Source: Solirubrobacterales bacterium
GTDB lineage: Bacteria; Actinomycetota; Thermoleophilia; Solirubrobacterales; 70-9
Assembly: GCA_016712175.1 (NCBI GenBank)
Contig: JADJRQ010000001.1
Span: forward strand, 1,054,001-1,118,000
Length of the DNA: 64,000 bases
Direction of reading: 5' to 3'
The notes below the pieces were generated by a model, which saw only the letters and a list, made by a program, of their open reading frames with translations, was not told where the DNA came from and searched no databases. Positions within the stretch are counted from its first letter, which is position 1. Each line of letters opens with the position of its first letter. This document shows, piece after piece, positions 15,537 to 24,150 of this stretch. Both the position numbers and the translations under genes were made by a program.

Positions 15537-17006
15537 CTACCACTCGGAGACTTTGTAGTCCTTGAGGAATACCCCTTGGATGTCTTCTCCTTTTTCTCCT
15601 TGGATGACCGGGTCGTAGACGCGGGCGGCTCCGTCGACCAGGTCGAGCGGGGCGTGGAAGCCGTCTTCAGCGAGGCGCTTCTTCATCGTGTGGGGGCGTT
15701 CGTCGGTGATCCAGCCGGTGTCGACCGCGGTCATCAGGATGCCGTCGGTCTCGAGCATCTCCTGGGCGCTGGTCCGCGTCAGCATGTTGAGGGCGGCCTT
15801 CGCCATGTTGGTATGGGGGTGGCCCGGCCCTTTGTAACCGCGGGAGAACTGGCCTTCCATCGCCGAGACGTTGACCACGTAGGTGCGGCGGGCTTCGGAC
15901 GCCGCCATCGATTTACGCAGCCGGCTGATCAGGATGAAGGGAGCGGTCATGTTGCAGAGCTGGACCTCGAGCAGCTCGACCGGATCGACCTCGTCGACCG
16001 GCTGGATCCAGCTGTTGGTGTCGACCTGATCGGGAACCAGGCCACCGGCGTCGATTGCCCGCTCTTCTTCGACCAGGTCGAAGTTGGCGGATCCCGCCGT
16101 GAGCGACATCGCGGTCAGGGCATGAGGGGTCGGTGCCCAATGGTCGCTCGTTCCCGAGGTGAGGTGATGGTGTCCTTCTTTGTCGGGCCGGGTGAAGGTC
16201 TCGATCTGGGGCAGCTTGCCGGTTGGCAATTCACCGCCCTCGGCCGCGACCAGCGGTCCGTAGGCCTCGGCCGTGCGGCGAACGGTCTGGCAGGCGTTGT
16301 TGATCAGGATGTCGAGGGATCCGCGACTGGCGACGTGGTCGGCGAGGTCGATCACCTGGCCGGGGTCACGCAGGTCGATGCCGACGATGTCGAGCCGGTC
16401 GATCCAGTCGTCGCTGTCGGGCATCGCCTTGAAACGGCGGACGGCGTCATTCGGGAAGCGGGTCGTGATCGTGGTATGGGCCCCGTCGCGCAGCAGCCGG
16501 AGGGCGATGTACATGCCGATCTTCGCCCGGCCGCCGGTTAGCAGCGCCCGCTTGCCTGACAGGTCCGTGGTCGCGTCACGCCGGGCGTGGTTGGAGGCGG
16601 CGCAGTCCGGGCAGAGCTGGTGGTAGAAGGCGTCGACCCGCGTATAAGGCTGCTTGCAGATGTAACAGGCGCGCGGTTCGATCAGGATCCCGGCGATCGC
16701 GCCTTCGGCCTCGGACACCAGCGGCAGGCCTTCCGTCTCGTCGTCAATGCGCCCCGGGGCGGCGGTGGCGGTGAGGGCAGTGATGGCGGCATCGTGCTCG
16801 AGTTGTTCACGCCGCTTCTCGAGCCGACGCCTCTGCTTCACGGATTTGTAGAGCCCGGCCGTTGCCTGCTGGACGGTCAGGGAGTCCGGGTGCTCAACCG
16901 GCAGACGGTCGAGCTTCTCAAAAACCCGCAGGGCGGCCTCGAGCTCATCGGGCTCGATCCTGGTGTCGTCGTCTGGCCGGGAGCGTTGATCTGGCACGGT
17001 CTCCAT
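15537..17006 (-). CDS. SDR-family oxidoreductase with N-terminal zinc-ribbon
   Basis: Protein of 489 residues with unusual architecture. Residues 1-75 are helical and charged (KQRRRLEKRREQLEHD). A zinc-ribbon-like segment CYICKQPY...LCPDC (about 113-136) follows. The short-chain dehydrogenase domain starts at about 150 with TGGRAKIGMYIALRLL, an altered TGxxxGxG cofactor motif. ILINNACQT supplies the NNAG-like strand. NVSAMEG gives the catalytic Ser, but at the place of the YxxxK catalytic pair the sequence reads TNMAK, so the usual Tyr is Thr. A long insert (about 255-330) precedes the active site. Function is unknown; it may act on a bulky substrate. It starts only 12 bases after the terminator of the upstream gene. 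Confidence 0.8.
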   Translation of the reverse strand: METVPDQRSRPDDDTRIEPDELEAALRVFEKLDRLPVEHPDSLTVQQATAGLYKSVKQRRRLEKRREQLEHDAAITALTATAAPGRIDDETEGLPLVSEAEGAIAGILIEPRACYICKQPYTRVDAFYHQLCPDCAASNHARRDATTDLSGKRALLTGGRAKIGMYIALRLLRDGAHTTITTRFPNDAVRRFKAMPDSDDWIDRLDIVGIDLRDPGQVIDLADHVASRGSLDILINNACQTVRRTAEAYGPLVAAEGGELPTGKLPQIETFTRPDKEGHHHLTSGTSDHWAPTPHALTAMSLTAGSANFDLVEEERAIDAGGLVPDQVDTNSWIQPVDEVDPVELLEVQLCNMTAPFILISRLRKSMAASEARRTYVVNVSAMEGQFSRGYKGPGHPHTNMAKAALNMLTRTSAQEMLETDGILMTAVDTGWITDERPHTMKKRLAEDGFHAPLDLVDGAARVYDPVIQGEKGEDIQGVFLKDYKVSEW

Positions 17007-17017
17007 CGATTAAAGAG

Positions 17018-17053
17018 AAAAAGCCCCGGGCCTGGTTGGCACCGGGGCTTTTT
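17018..17053 (-). terminator. Intrinsic terminator of ceramidase-like gene
   Basis: AAAAAGCCCCGG and CCGGGGCTTTTT form a 12-bp stem around a 12-base loop, with A- and T-tracts on both sides. It lies 17 bases past the stop of the leftward gene ending at 17070. It must be bypassed, or a promoter must lie within it, for the next leftward gene starting at 17006. Confidence 0.88.
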
Positions 17054-17069
17054 CCAATTCGGGATGGAA

Positions 17070-19421
17070 CTATTTCCTGTTCTTCTTGCGCTTGCCGGCT
17101 TTGGCCTTCACGGTCACCTTGCCCTTGGCCTTCTTGACCTCCGAAGCGGTCACTTCGATCTTGACCTTCGTCTTCTTGGGGGCCTTTCTGGTCAGTTTGA
17201 GCTTGATTTTGACCGTCTTCTTCTTGCCGGCCTTGATCGAGCCAGGCTTCTTGCAGGCAGGCTTGGCCTTGACACCCTTGCGGGCCTTCTTCGGCACCTT
17301 GCTGCAGACCTTGACCTTGCTCGCGGTCGCGTCGCCTGTGTTCTTGATGACCACGGCGAACTTGGCCGACTTGCCCTTCTTGACCTTCTTCGCCTTGGGC
17401 TTGATCTTCACGATCTTGAGCTTGGCGGCGGTCACGACCGGCTCCGGAGGCGCCGCTTCGATGGCCACGGTGGCAGTGGCGGTGTTACCCGCACCATCAG
17501 CAGCGGTCACTGTCGCGTTGCCCGCTTCCAGGCTCGAGCAGGTGGCGGTCGCGCCGTTCACCTTCTCGCCGTCCTGACAGGTCCAGACGGCTCCGACGAG
17601 CTTGCCCGATCCTCCGGCAGTGGTCACGTTGACCACCGCACCGTCGCGGGTCCGTGACTGGACGGTCGCGGCTGCGGTCAGGGGCGGGTCGATCGTGATC
17701 GAGTCGGTCCATGTGCGGACCTTGGTGTTGCTGCCGGTGACGGTCGCAGTTACTTCGTAGGTTCCCGGTCCGGGGAAGGTGTGCTTGAACCGGACGCCGT
17801 TGTCGGTGGTGTCGGTGGTGCTGTCACCGAAGTCCCAGTCGATCGTCGCCGGAGCGTTGACCGTCTCGTCCTGGGACTTCTGAGCGCCCGCGTAGATGTT
17901 GACCTCGGGATCGCTCGACTCGACGTGGTTCGAGTACCACTGCAGACCCACCTTGTCGGCCACCGTCGAATCGAATGGTTCGTGGACGGTGGGCGTGGGA
18001 ATCGTGCTGAATCCGAGCGTGGTCGCGTTGGCCGTGGCCAGGTCAGCGTTGTCCTGGGGCATGTCCGGTCCGACGTTGTACTTCTCGAAATCGCTCGAAC
18101 CGAACTGCTCGTCCGTGTAGTCAGCCCGCTCGTAGTAGTAACCGAGCATGTCGTTCGACATGCCGACCACGGTGGTGTGGCGGTCGTTGGTGACCGAGTT
18201 CCGGATTGCGTCGTTGACCTCCGGGAAGGCTTCACCCGGGTTTGACGTGTACATCAGATCACCGATGCGGACCGACGGAATGTAGGTGCCGATCAACTTG
18301 TCGGGTGTGCCGTCGACCAGGTAGGGCGGCTCGATCGAGCGCGGGATCGTGCAGATGCTGTAGAGATCGATACAGACACCCTCGGGCGGCGCGTACAGGT
18401 CCATGCCGAGGATCAGTTCGTTGTTGTCGGCCGGGGTCTGCATGTAGGCCTCGGTGCCGGCGATCGTGTCGCTGGTCAACGGGGTGGCGTTGGCCATGGT
18501 CCGTTGGATCTGGTTGACCACGTACTCACCCTGGGCTTCGACTTCGTCGTAGGTCTTGATGCTTCCCGGCGGCTCCTGGCGTCCGAGCGTTCCGGCTGCG
18601 ACCACACTGGTGCCACCGTTCAACTTGTCGAGCGCGCGGCGTGTGTAGCCGGGCCAGTCGGCCGAGAATGCCATGTTGTCCTTGCCGTTGAACTGATCCG
18701 GGTGGTTCGGCACGTTCGCGTAGAGCGCGTTCGTGGCACCGGTTTCGGGGTCGCGGGCCCACATGATCGGCAGCTCTTCGTCGACTGCGAAGCCGTCGGG
18801 ATGATTGGTCCCCTGGCCGTTCTGCCAGACGAATGAACGGATGTTGCCGACTCCGGACCAGATCTCGGATGGCTTGGCCGCGGTTGCGGCATCGGCTGCG
18901 GCCTGGACAGCACCGTCGCCGACCTTCTTCAGATAGGCAGCGTCGGGGGTGCCCCAGATGCCGACCACCGAAGGCGCGGCGTGGGTGTGGGTGCTGGAGA
19001 TGATCACCGACTTGCGATCGATGTTGTAGCCCTGCGCGTTGAGGGCCGTAGCGATGCGTTCGCGGGTCCGGTCGATGCCGTAGGGCTCGAGATTGGCACC
19101 GTTGTAAGCGGCAAACCAGCCGACCAGGTCCGCGCTCACGAAGACGGCGGCGTTCTCGCCCTTGCCGACCACGAAGGCTCGCACTTCGAGATCGTCGTTC
19201 GTGGTGGTGAACGGATCGACTTTGTAGCCGTAACCCCCCGGGTACTGGGGGGTGTCGGGATTGATGTTGGCCGAAGCGGCGCCGACGTCGAAGACGGCGG
19301 GGTCGACCGGGTTACCGGCACGGGCGTTGCCGGCCGTGAAGGCAGCGCAGCAGAGGGTCGCGGCAAGCGCGACCAGGACCAGCCACATGGGCTGAGTAGG
19401 ACTAAGTCTCTTGGACATCAT
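17070..19421 (-). CDS. Exported neutral-ceramidase-like protein with PKD domain and Lys-rich tail
   Basis: Exported multidomain protein of about 783 residues. After the signal peptide (about 5-35), the N-terminal domain begins VGAASANINPDTP and contains VFVSADLVGW and SSTHTHAAPS. This fits the neutral/alkaline non-lysosomal ceramidase N-terminal family, where the HTH pair helps bind zinc. Whether ceramide is the substrate is unclear. A PKD domain follows (DWDFGDSTTD...HTFPGPGTYEVTATV, about 530-575), then Ig-like repeats, and a C-terminal CARDB/DUF11-like domain (KFAVVIKNTGDATASKVKV) extremely rich in Lys. ATG 19421 or 19418 is preferred to TTG 19433, because GGAGGAG (19431-19425) is best placed as their ribosome binding site. 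A strong terminator follows. Confidence 0.82.
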   Translation of the reverse strand: MMSKRLSPTQPMWLVLVALAATLCCAAFTAGNARAGNPVDPAVFDVGAASANINPDTPQYPGGYGYKVDPFTTTNDDLEVRAFVVGKGENAAVFVSADLVGWFAAYNGANLEPYGIDRTRERIATALNAQGYNIDRKSVIISSTHTHAAPSVVGIWGTPDAAYLKKVGDGAVQAAADAATAAKPSEIWSGVGNIRSFVWQNGQGTNHPDGFAVDEELPIMWARDPETGATNALYANVPNHPDQFNGKDNMAFSADWPGYTRRALDKLNGGTSVVAAGTLGRQEPPGSIKTYDEVEAQGEYVVNQIQRTMANATPLTSDTIAGTEAYMQTPADNNELILGMDLYAPPEGVCIDLYSICTIPRSIEPPYLVDGTPDKLIGTYIPSVRIGDLMYTSNPGEAFPEVNDAIRNSVTNDRHTTVVGMSNDMLGYYYERADYTDEQFGSSDFEKYNVGPDMPQDNADLATANATTLGFSTIPTPTVHEPFDSTVADKVGLQWYSNHVESSDPEVNIYAGAQKSQDETVNAPATIDWDFGDSTTDTTDNGVRFKHTFPGPGTYEVTATVTGSNTKVRTWTDSITIDPPLTAAATVQSRTRDGAVVNVTTAGGSGKLVGAVWTCQDGEKVNGATATCSSLEAGNATVTAADGAGNTATATVAIEAAPPEPVVTAAKLKIVKIKPKAKKVKKGKSAKFAVVIKNTGDATASKVKVCSKVPKKARKGVKAKPACKKPGSIKAGKKKTVKIKLKLTRKAPKKTKVKIEVTASEVKKAKGKVTVKAKAGKRKKNRK

Positions 19422-19590
19422 GCTCTCCTCCAAGCGGGAAGGTTTCGTCCCGCTCTCACGTTTTTTCGGGCACCGGCTCCCTGCCGAACAGCCCGCTCCT
19501 CAACGAAAGGATAGCAGGGATTATGAAACGTTCCGTACTTAGATGGCTTTACAGAGCCAAGTTAAGCGATTATCCACTGTCCAGGCGGAT

Positions 19591-20121
19591 TCAGCCGCCG
19601 GCCACCGGGGGAGCGGTCGGGTCGCTGCCCTCTTCGCCCATTCCTTCCCGGGCGATGTACTCCTCGGCCAGCAGGAGATTGTCCTTGGAGCGCTCAACCA
19701 CGTTCAGCAGGTCGCCCATCAGCGCCACCTCTTCGACCTGCTCGGTGACGAACCACTGCAGGAAGTGCTCGGCCCGGTAGTCCTTGAGCTCCCGGGCCAG
19801 TTCGAACAGGCCATAGATTTCTTTCGAGACCTGCTCTTCCTGGGCGAGGGCGGCCTTGACCGGGCTGATCGGGTCATCGAACTGGGTGGCCTGGGCCTTG
19901 ACGTCGGGGATGTCGACGGCTTCGTCGACGTCGAGCAGGTACTGGACCATCATCATCGCGTGCTCACGCTCTTCGAGCGCCTGGCGGTAGAAGAACGCAG
20001 CGAGGCGAGGCAGGGTGCTCGCGTCGTAGTAGACGGCCATCGCCACGTACTGCTGCGACGCCGCGAACTCGTTCGAGATCTGGTCGTTGAGTGCTTTACC
20101 GAAATTCTTCTTCTTAGCCAT
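19591..20121 (-). CDS. Ferritin (non-haem)
   Basis: Iron-storage ferritin of 176 residues, expected to form a 24-subunit shell that oxidises Fe(II) and stores it as mineral. The four-helix bundle shows the ferroxidase-centre residues: Glu in LNDQISNEFAASQQYVA, EEREHAMMM (Glu and His pair), and downstream QEEQVSKEI and FLQWFVTEQVEE. The C-terminal tail is short and disordered (DPTAPPVAGG). This matches actinobacterial BfrB-type ferritins rather than haem bacterioferritin, since the haem-ligand Met is not evident. The gene is single, with an 88-base gap to the enolase-superfamily gene upstream. Confidence 0.93.
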   Translation of the reverse strand: MAKKKNFGKALNDQISNEFAASQQYVAMAVYYDASTLPRLAAFFYRQALEEREHAMMMVQYLLDVDEAVDIPDVKAQATQFDDPISPVKAALAQEEQVSKEIYGLFELARELKDYRAEHFLQWFVTEQVEEVALMGDLLNVVERSKDNLLLAEEYIAREGMGEEGSDPTAPPVAGG

Positions 20122-20209
20122 TGGAGCTCCGCTTGTTCGAGGATTTCTCTTACCGTAGCGCAGGTCGCGGCTTCGGTCAGCCGTCCAGAGGGTTAGCTGC
20201 CGCTAAGCC

Positions 20210-21271
20210 TCAATTAGGGATTCCGAAGCCGATTGAAGGGACTTCCATCGGGCTGACCGGAAGCCCTGGCTCAGGATTGGCAGCGTTGTAGCCACGCGGA
20301 GCCGTGTCGTTCGGGGCGTCGGGGTGGATCAGTGCCGCCAAGTACTGGATTTGGTCCCTGCCGACTCCGAGTTCCCACTGCCCGCCACCATAGGCGGTGA
20401 TGCCTTCAGTTTCGCAGTAGTCGTAGGAATCGAGCAGCGACTGGAGTCCGCCCATCCTCGAAGGCTTGATGTTGATCACCTTCGGCTTGTACTCGAGCGC
20501 CTGGATGTCTTCGACCGAATGGATCGGCGCGTCCCAGGTCACGCGGTCCATGACCGGCCCGAGGACTTCGCGGGTCTCGTCGGTCAGGTCCGGATCCTCG
20601 AACCAGGCATCGGGGAAGGCGTCGACCAGTCGCTGGTAGAGCGCCGGGTCGGTGTCGATGTCGACCGGTGTGCCTTTGTACTGGCCCTTGAGGTCGAGGG
20701 TGTTGACCGCGTTGGTGGAAACCAGCTGGTCGATCAGGTCCTGGTCCCAGTCGAGCGCCGGGTCGAGCTTGAACTTGAGGTCCGGGTAACGCTCGAGCTT
20801 TGCCCTGAGCCGTCCGACGTCGGACGAGTCGCCACCCGGGCCACCGCCGAGACCCATCGACGCGACGAAAGTTAAAGACGAGAGTTCCTTGCCGAGTACG
20901 GACGCGAGGTCGGTGTCGGCCTGTTTGCAGGCGAGGTCGAGCGCGGCCGACTCGAAGGCCCAGCGGCGGTAGTTCCGGGAGACCTCTCGCTCGGGTGGTA
21001 CCGGGAAGAGGTCGGTACTGCCCATCAGTTCGCAGAACTCACCGATCGTCTGCGGCCCCGTCAGGTCGAGATAGCTGCCGGCGTCGGCCAGCGCGATCGC
21101 GTCGAGACCTTCGTAGGTGACGTCTTCTCCGTTGCCGGTCAACCCGTCGTGACTGATCTGGATCACGGTGGTCAGGCGTTCGAACTCCGGGTTCGGCGAG
21201 AAGCGCAGCGTCTCCAGCGCGTAGGAATCGATCTTGACCGGAAGCTCGCTGACTGCGTCGAAAGTGCTCAT
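20210..21271 (-). CDS. Enolase-superfamily enzyme (mandelate racemase / muconate lactonising type)
   Basis: Protein of 353 residues with the enolase-superfamily layout: an N-terminal capping domain (1-130) and a modified TIM barrel. Barrel motifs include KFKLDP (the KxK-type base strand), LDLKGQYKG, WFEDPD (metal-ligand EDP strand), TWDAPIHS, KVINIKPSRMGG (the KPSR lysine strand) and GGGQWELGVGR near the C-terminus. The metal-binding triad therefore seems present. The sequence does not fit a named subgroup that I can assign; neighbours (ferritin, SGNH hydrolase) do not suggest a pathway. It is divergent from the SGNH gene at 21356. Confidence 0.82.
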   Translation of the reverse strand: MSTFDAVSELPVKIDSYALETLRFSPNPEFERLTTVIQISHDGLTGNGEDVTYEGLDAIALADAGSYLDLTGPQTIGEFCELMGSTDLFPVPPEREVSRNYRRWAFESAALDLACKQADTDLASVLGKELSSLTFVASMGLGGGPGGDSSDVGRLRAKLERYPDLKFKLDPALDWDQDLIDQLVSTNAVNTLDLKGQYKGTPVDIDTDPALYQRLVDAFPDAWFEDPDLTDETREVLGPVMDRVTWDAPIHSVEDIQALEYKPKVINIKPSRMGGLQSLLDSYDYCETEGITAYGGGQWELGVGRDQIQYLAALIHPDAPNDTAPRGYNAANPEPGLPVSPMEVPSIGFGIPN

Positions 21272-21355
21272 TCCTCCAGCCTAGCGGGGGCGTCGAATAT
21301 GCTCTCCAGAGAGTCGCAGCCAGCGGCCGGGAGAACTACCCTGGGGAGACCAATC

Positions 21356-22483
21356 ATGATGATGCGTCGTATCGTTCGTTTGTTGATTGCCGCCGCTGCC
21401 TGTCTGGCCGTACTTGCACCGGCAACGGCTTCGGCCGACCCTTACATCTCGATGGGGGACTCGTCCTCCACGACGGGCACGTATGTCACCAGCCTCTATA
21501 ACGGCTTCGGCGATTCTTTCATGGGTTACGACGAAGAGCTGGGTGCGACCGAGCACGTTTCGCTCGCTCAGGCCGGGGCGGGCCTATTCGGTTTCGTCCA
21601 GGGTCAGGTGCCTGCCGCGCTTGCGCGGATCGGCGATCCGGACGACACCAAAGCGTTGACGGTAGGCATCGGTGGGAACGATGCCCTTGGCGGGTGCTTC
21701 ACACCGACCAGTGAATGCGGCCCGTTTCGGCAGAACCTGACCAACTCGCTTTCCCAGCTCAAGTCGGCACTCGCTGACGATCCGGGCGAAGAGCCATTCA
21801 TCATTCTTGCCTTCTTCAACCCGAAGAACGAGACCGTCGACGAGGCGGATTTCGATCAGCGGCTACTCGGACCCAACCTGATCGCCGACCAATGCCCCGG
21901 CACCACAACTGCGGGGCTGAACGACGTGATCTTCCAGGTGGGCTCGGATCTGGGGATCTCGGTCGGGGATGCCTATCCGGCGTTCAAGGCCAACGGCGCT
22001 GCCTACATCGGAGGCGATGGCATCCACCCGAACGCCGCCGGAAACCTCGCCATCGCCGAAGCGTTCCTGGCCCCCGTCGCCCCCACCGACTGTCCCGATC
22101 CGCCCGACCCGACCTGTGAGACCGACCAGACACTTTGTCCCCCCGGCCCCACCTGCGAGACCGACCAGAGCCTCTGTCCGCCGGACCCGACCTGCGAGAC
22201 CGATGCTTCGCTGTGTCCGCCGCCGAAGGACACCAAACGACCACGAACCAAATTCACCAAGGTCAAGATCGGCAGGCGGTCGGTGAAGTTCAGGTTCGAG
22301 TCTTCGGAGAAGGGCTCCACCTTCAAGTGCGCGCTCGACGGCAGGAGATTCAGGCGCTGCAAGTCACCGAAGAAGCTGAAGGGCTTGAAGAAGGGCAAAC
22401 ACATCTTCCGGGTGCGGGCGATTGATGCCTCCGGCAACGTCGACAAGTCACCGGCGAAGCGCAAGTTCCGCATCAGGCGCTGA
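21356..22483 (+). CDS. Exported SGNH/GDSL hydrolase with Cys-rich repeats and basic C-terminal domain
   Basis: Exported esterase-like protein of 375 residues. ATG 21356 follows GGGGAG by about seven bases and leads into a clear signal peptide (IVRLLIAAAACLAVLAPATASA). Longer in-frame starts would lie within the antisense neighbour. SGNH blocks are visible: YISMGDSSS (block I Ser), GIGGNDA (block III, Gly/Asn), and GDGIHPNAAG (block V, Asp/His), so the catalytic residues are present. From about 245 there are three 13-residue repeats of the type PTCETDxxLCPPx. A final Ig-like domain (KVKIGRRSVKFRFESSEKG...FRVRAIDASGNVD) is common in exported proteins of this group. The substrate is unknown, probably an acyl or acetyl ester on an envelope polymer. 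Confidence 0.87.
   Translation: MMMRRIVRLLIAAAACLAVLAPATASADPYISMGDSSSTTGTYVTSLYNGFGDSFMGYDEELGATEHVSLAQAGAGLFGFVQGQVPAALARIGDPDDTKALTVGIGGNDALGGCFTPTSECGPFRQNLTNSLSQLKSALADDPGEEPFIILAFFNPKNETVDEADFDQRLLGPNLIADQCPGTTTAGLNDVIFQVGSDLGISVGDAYPAFKANGAAYIGGDGIHPNAAGNLAIAEAFLAPVAPTDCPDPPDPTCETDQTLCPPGPTCETDQSLCPPDPTCETDASLCPPPKDTKRPRTKFTKVKIGRRSVKFRFESSEKGSTFKCALDGRRFRRCKSPKKLKGLKKGKHIFRVRAIDASGNVDKSPAKRKFRIRR
22109..22225 (+). repeat. Three 39-bp in-frame tandem repeats
   Basis: Units at 22109-22147, 22148-22186 and 22187-22225 each encode PTCETD(Q/A)(T/S)LCPP plus one variable residue. They give a linker with two Cys per unit between the SGNH domain and the basic C-terminal domain. The near-identical DNA indicates recent slippage or unequal recombination. 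Confidence 0.85.
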
Positions 22484-22532
22484 GTCCAGCGGCACGAGTT
22501 TCGATCCGGACCCGGCCGGATAAGGTCAGGGC

Positions 22533-22922
22533 ATGAGTGAATTGATCCACACCTGTTACCGGATTCTCGAAATCGAACGCTCGGTCGCGTTCTACGAGAA
22601 GCTCGGCCTGGTCGAGATGCGGCGCCTGCCGATTGGCGACGAAGCCATCAACGTCTTCATGGGGTTCGAGGACGACGGGCCAAGGCTGGAGCTCACCTAC
22701 AATTTTGATCAGAAGGAGCCGTACGAGATCGGCACCGGTTACGGCCACATCGCGATCACGGTCGGCGACATGGATGCCACGCTCGCCCGGCTCGCCGATG
22801 AAGGCATAACGCCGGAGCGCCCGCCCTACACGGTCCGCAGGGGCGGCTCGAAGCTCTGCTTCGTACGCGACCCCGACGGCTACCGGATCGAACTGATCGA
22901 ACGCGACCCTGGCCGTGGGTAA
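22533..22922 (+). CDS. VOC-family protein, lactoylglutathione lyase-like
   Basis: Protein of 129 residues with the two beta-alpha-beta-beta-beta units of the glyoxalase I / VOC fold. Putative metal ligands are His6 in LIHTCYRI, Glu in RLELTYNF, His in GYGHIAITV and Glu in GYRIELIER, the order found in bacterial glyoxalase I. That suggests removal of methylglyoxal as a hemithioacetal. Many actinobacteria lack glutathione, so the physiological thiol may be different. It is a single gene with a convergent neighbour seven bases away. Confidence 0.88.
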   Translation: MSELIHTCYRILEIERSVAFYEKLGLVEMRRLPIGDEAINVFMGFEDDGPRLELTYNFDQKEPYEIGTGYGHIAITVGDMDATLARLADEGITPERPPYTVRRGGSKLCFVRDPDGYRIELIERDPGRG

Positions 22923-22928
22923 GGGAGC

Positions 22929-24150
22929 CTAGCCGGAGGCGAGCACCGACTCGCAGGATTCGAGGAAAGCCGCGACCTCTTCGGCCTTGCGGTCTCTCGG
23001 GCCCCCGTCGAGGGTCGAGAAGATCAGCCCGCGGCCGTCGGCGTTCACCTTGACCAGGCCGCGTTCGGCCGAGACTCCGCTTGGCAGAACGCCCCGGCCG
23101 AGCATCGGCGAACGGCCGGCGGCAACCAGGATGGTCCAGCCCATCGTGTCGAACTCCTCGTTGTCGGTGAATACGAGAAAAGTGTCCTGCCAGATGCCGC
23201 CTTCAGGACCTGCGGCAGCGTGCGCGATCTCGCCTGGCAGAAAAGTCTCGATGTGTGAAGCCCGGTACGCACTCGTCGCAATCGGGGTGAAGCCGACTGC
23301 TTTCGCCTGCTCCCGGAAGAACGCTTCGGCTCCCAGCTTCCAGCCTTCGTCGCCGATGGCCATGCCCTTCTTGAAGGCTTTGGCCGCCTTCTTCACACTC
23401 TCCGGAGGCCGGTCGAATTTCACCTCGGCGAGCCGTGTCTCGATCTTGCCCCCTCGGCTGTCCGGGTCGATCTGTGTTCCCGTTCGGCCTTCGCCGATCC
23501 GGGTGACTTCCTTGAAGACCCTTGCGGAAGCGACACAGAGTCCGTCGAGTTCGGCCGCCTCTTTCAGCTTCCCCGGCACAAAGCAGCAAAGGGCGCCGTC
23601 CTGGAGCTCGAACGAGAAATCGGTCGGAGCCTGGTGGGTCAGCCAGTCGATCAAGGTGGGGGCGAAAAGGCGCCAGACCGAGTTCTCATCCTGGTCGCTG
23701 TCGGTGAAGAGGGCGTAACGCTCGAGGAACTGCTCGCTCTCCAGGGTCACCGACCGGTCGGGAGCCTTCATCACCTGGCGATCGGAGTCGGGGTTGCTCA
23801 TGTCGAGCTTGCTCAGGTCGTGGTCGTGAAGGAGAACCCGCTGTGCGAATCCGAGACTCTCCGGTGCCTGAATCAGCACCAGGGGTGAATGGGCTGCGCT
23901 TGAGGTCGTTGACACCGGTGTAGACATACGAGACGTGGGCCAGCCAGGAGTCGCTCAGGTCGCCAGGCAGATCGCCGCGGACGAATCCGGTGACCTCCTT
24001 CATGAACCCGTGACGCAGGAGTTGGGTCGCCTCCGGCAGCGCGAAGCTGGTTTCGCGGAAGTAAAGGTTGTGGGCGGAGGCCCAGGCTGCGAGTTCCGCG
24101 CGGCCCTCCGGGGCTTCCGCCGATTCGCTCACCGGGTCACCATCGTTCAA
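22929..24150 (-). pseudogene. Hypothetical soluble protein, one frameshift
   Basis: Two overlapping frames together encode one protein of about 405 residues. The first part (MNDGDPVSESAEAPEG...SYVYTGVNDLKR, from ATG 24150) stops making sense at about 23890. The second (HSPLVLIQAPESLGFAQRV... to the C-terminus) continues in another frame. The switch is explained by one extra (or two missing) bases in the CCCC run at 23882-23885 on the coding strand. No family is recognised; the protein is soluble, mixed alpha/beta, with no signal peptide. Its start overlaps the stop of the upstream decarboxylase gene by 4 bases (ATGA), so it belongs to that operon. Either a sequencing indel or a true mutation is possible. 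Confidence 0.7.

Noticed and set aside
21149..21355. Longer start for the SGNH hydrolase
   Set aside because: The extension would overlap the divergent enolase-superfamily gene and place the signal peptide internally; ATG 21356 has a good ribosome binding site.
22109..22225. Possible CRISPR-like repeat
   Set aside because: The repeats are contiguous in-frame coding units without spacers.
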